Shown one piece after another: positions 63,749 to 64,000 of a stretch of DNA of 64,000 nucleotides. This DNA is from Sediminibacter sp. Hel_I_10 (lineage in GTDB: Bacteria; Bacteroidota; Bacteroidia; Flavobacteriales; Flavobacteriaceae). The notes under the pieces were generated by a model. It did no database searches. It was not told where the DNA came from and saw only the letters and a list, made by a program, of their open reading frames with translations. The position numbers and the translations under genes were made by a program. Each line of letters opens with the position of its first letter. Within the stretch, counting starts at the first letter, position 1. Where the stretch lies: NCBI RefSeq assembly GCF_000688335.1, contig NZ_JHZX01000001.1:558001-622000 (forward strand), in the 5' to 3' direction.

Positions 63749-64000
63749 ATGAAACTCATTTGCATCGGTCGTAATTATACAGATCACATTAAAGAGCTCG
63801 AGAATGAAAGACCAACAGATCCGGTGGTTTTTCTCAAACCAGATACGGCCATACTTCTTAAAAAGCAGCCTTTTTTTATTCCAGATTTTTCAGATGATGT
63901 ACACCATGAGGTTGAAATTTTGGTTAAGATCAAAAAAGTAGGAAAGCACATTGATAAAAAATTTGCAAAAAACTATTACGATGAAATTGGTTTGGGTATT
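63749..64000 (+). CDS. Fumarylacetoacetate hydrolase family protein (partial, cut by window edge)
   Basis: 84 codons are visible, open to the edge. MKLICIGRNYTDHIKEL, PVVFLKPDTAIL and HHEVEILVKIKKVGK match the start of FAH-family proteins, where the HHEVE segment supplies a metal ligand. Members split C-C bonds of acylpyruvates or dicarbonyl acids. Its start is 69 bases after the exonuclease stop, so the two could share a message. Confidence 0.88.
   Translation, partial: MKLICIGRNYTDHIKELENERPTDPVVFLKPDTAILLKKQPFFIPDFSDDVHHEVEILVKIKKVGKHIDKKFAKNYYDEIGLGI

Overview
The window reads as a chromosomal segment of a marine-type member of the Flavobacteriaceae (Bacteroidota). The reasons are a secreted protein with a type IX secretion C-terminal sorting domain, a FecR / TonB-receptor pair, a long flavobacterial SecA, promoters of the Bacteroidota type (TAnnTTTG at about -7), weak Shine-Dalgarno signals and an AT-rich base composition. 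No tRNA, rRNA, CRISPR array or insertion sequence was seen.

Positions 1-34300 are one large surface-polysaccharide locus, almost all on the minus strand. Its conserved end lies at 27-34 kb, read right to left: Wza-like outer-membrane lipoprotein, Wzc-like tyrosine autokinase, initiating sugar-phosphate transferase, UDP-HexNAc dehydrogenase (WbpO/TviB type), UDP-HexNAc C4-epimerase (WbpP/TviC type), then a Wzm/Wzt ABC exporter whose ATPase carries a C-terminal glycan-recognition domain. From 1 to 25.7 kb follows the variable part: 14 glycosyltransferases (GT2 and GT4 types), three sulfotransferases, four SAM methyltransferases, a left-handed beta-helix acetyltransferase, an MBOAT O-acyltransferase with its SGNH partner, and an asparagine-synthetase-like amidotransferase without a glutaminase half. 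Together these predict a heavily decorated glycan (sulfated, methylated, acetylated, perhaps amidated) containing a HexNAc-uronic acid. No Wzx flippase or Wzy polymerase is visible, so export through Wzm/Wzt is the best reading. The sulfotransferase and methyltransferase genes overlap the exporter ATPase gene in one translational chain, suggesting that a sulfate or methyl cap could be the export signal.

Positions 34.3-64 kb are mostly housekeeping. They hold an ABC-F protein, an O-methyltransferase-like protein, a LolD-like ATPase, a tiny membrane protein, cobalamin adenosyltransferase, a DUF2795 protein and SecA with a strikingly structured leader. After these come a secreted SMP-30 lactonase-like protein, FecR and a TonB receptor, a serine beta-lactamase-like hydrolase, a CutA-like protein, HtpG, FabH, a CoA-binding protein, a sodium:solute symporter, a T9SS-exported beta-propeller protein, RecR, a GT2, a 2-oxoacid dehydrogenase E2, a ZIP transporter, a DEDDh exonuclease and the start of a fumarylacetoacetate-hydrolase-family gene. 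Several clean intrinsic terminators separate these units.

The most notable non-coding signals are a degenerate seven-base tandem array (34588-34664) beside the polysaccharide promoter, four consecutive inverted repeats in the secA leader (39705-39820), and two palindromes between htpG and fabH.
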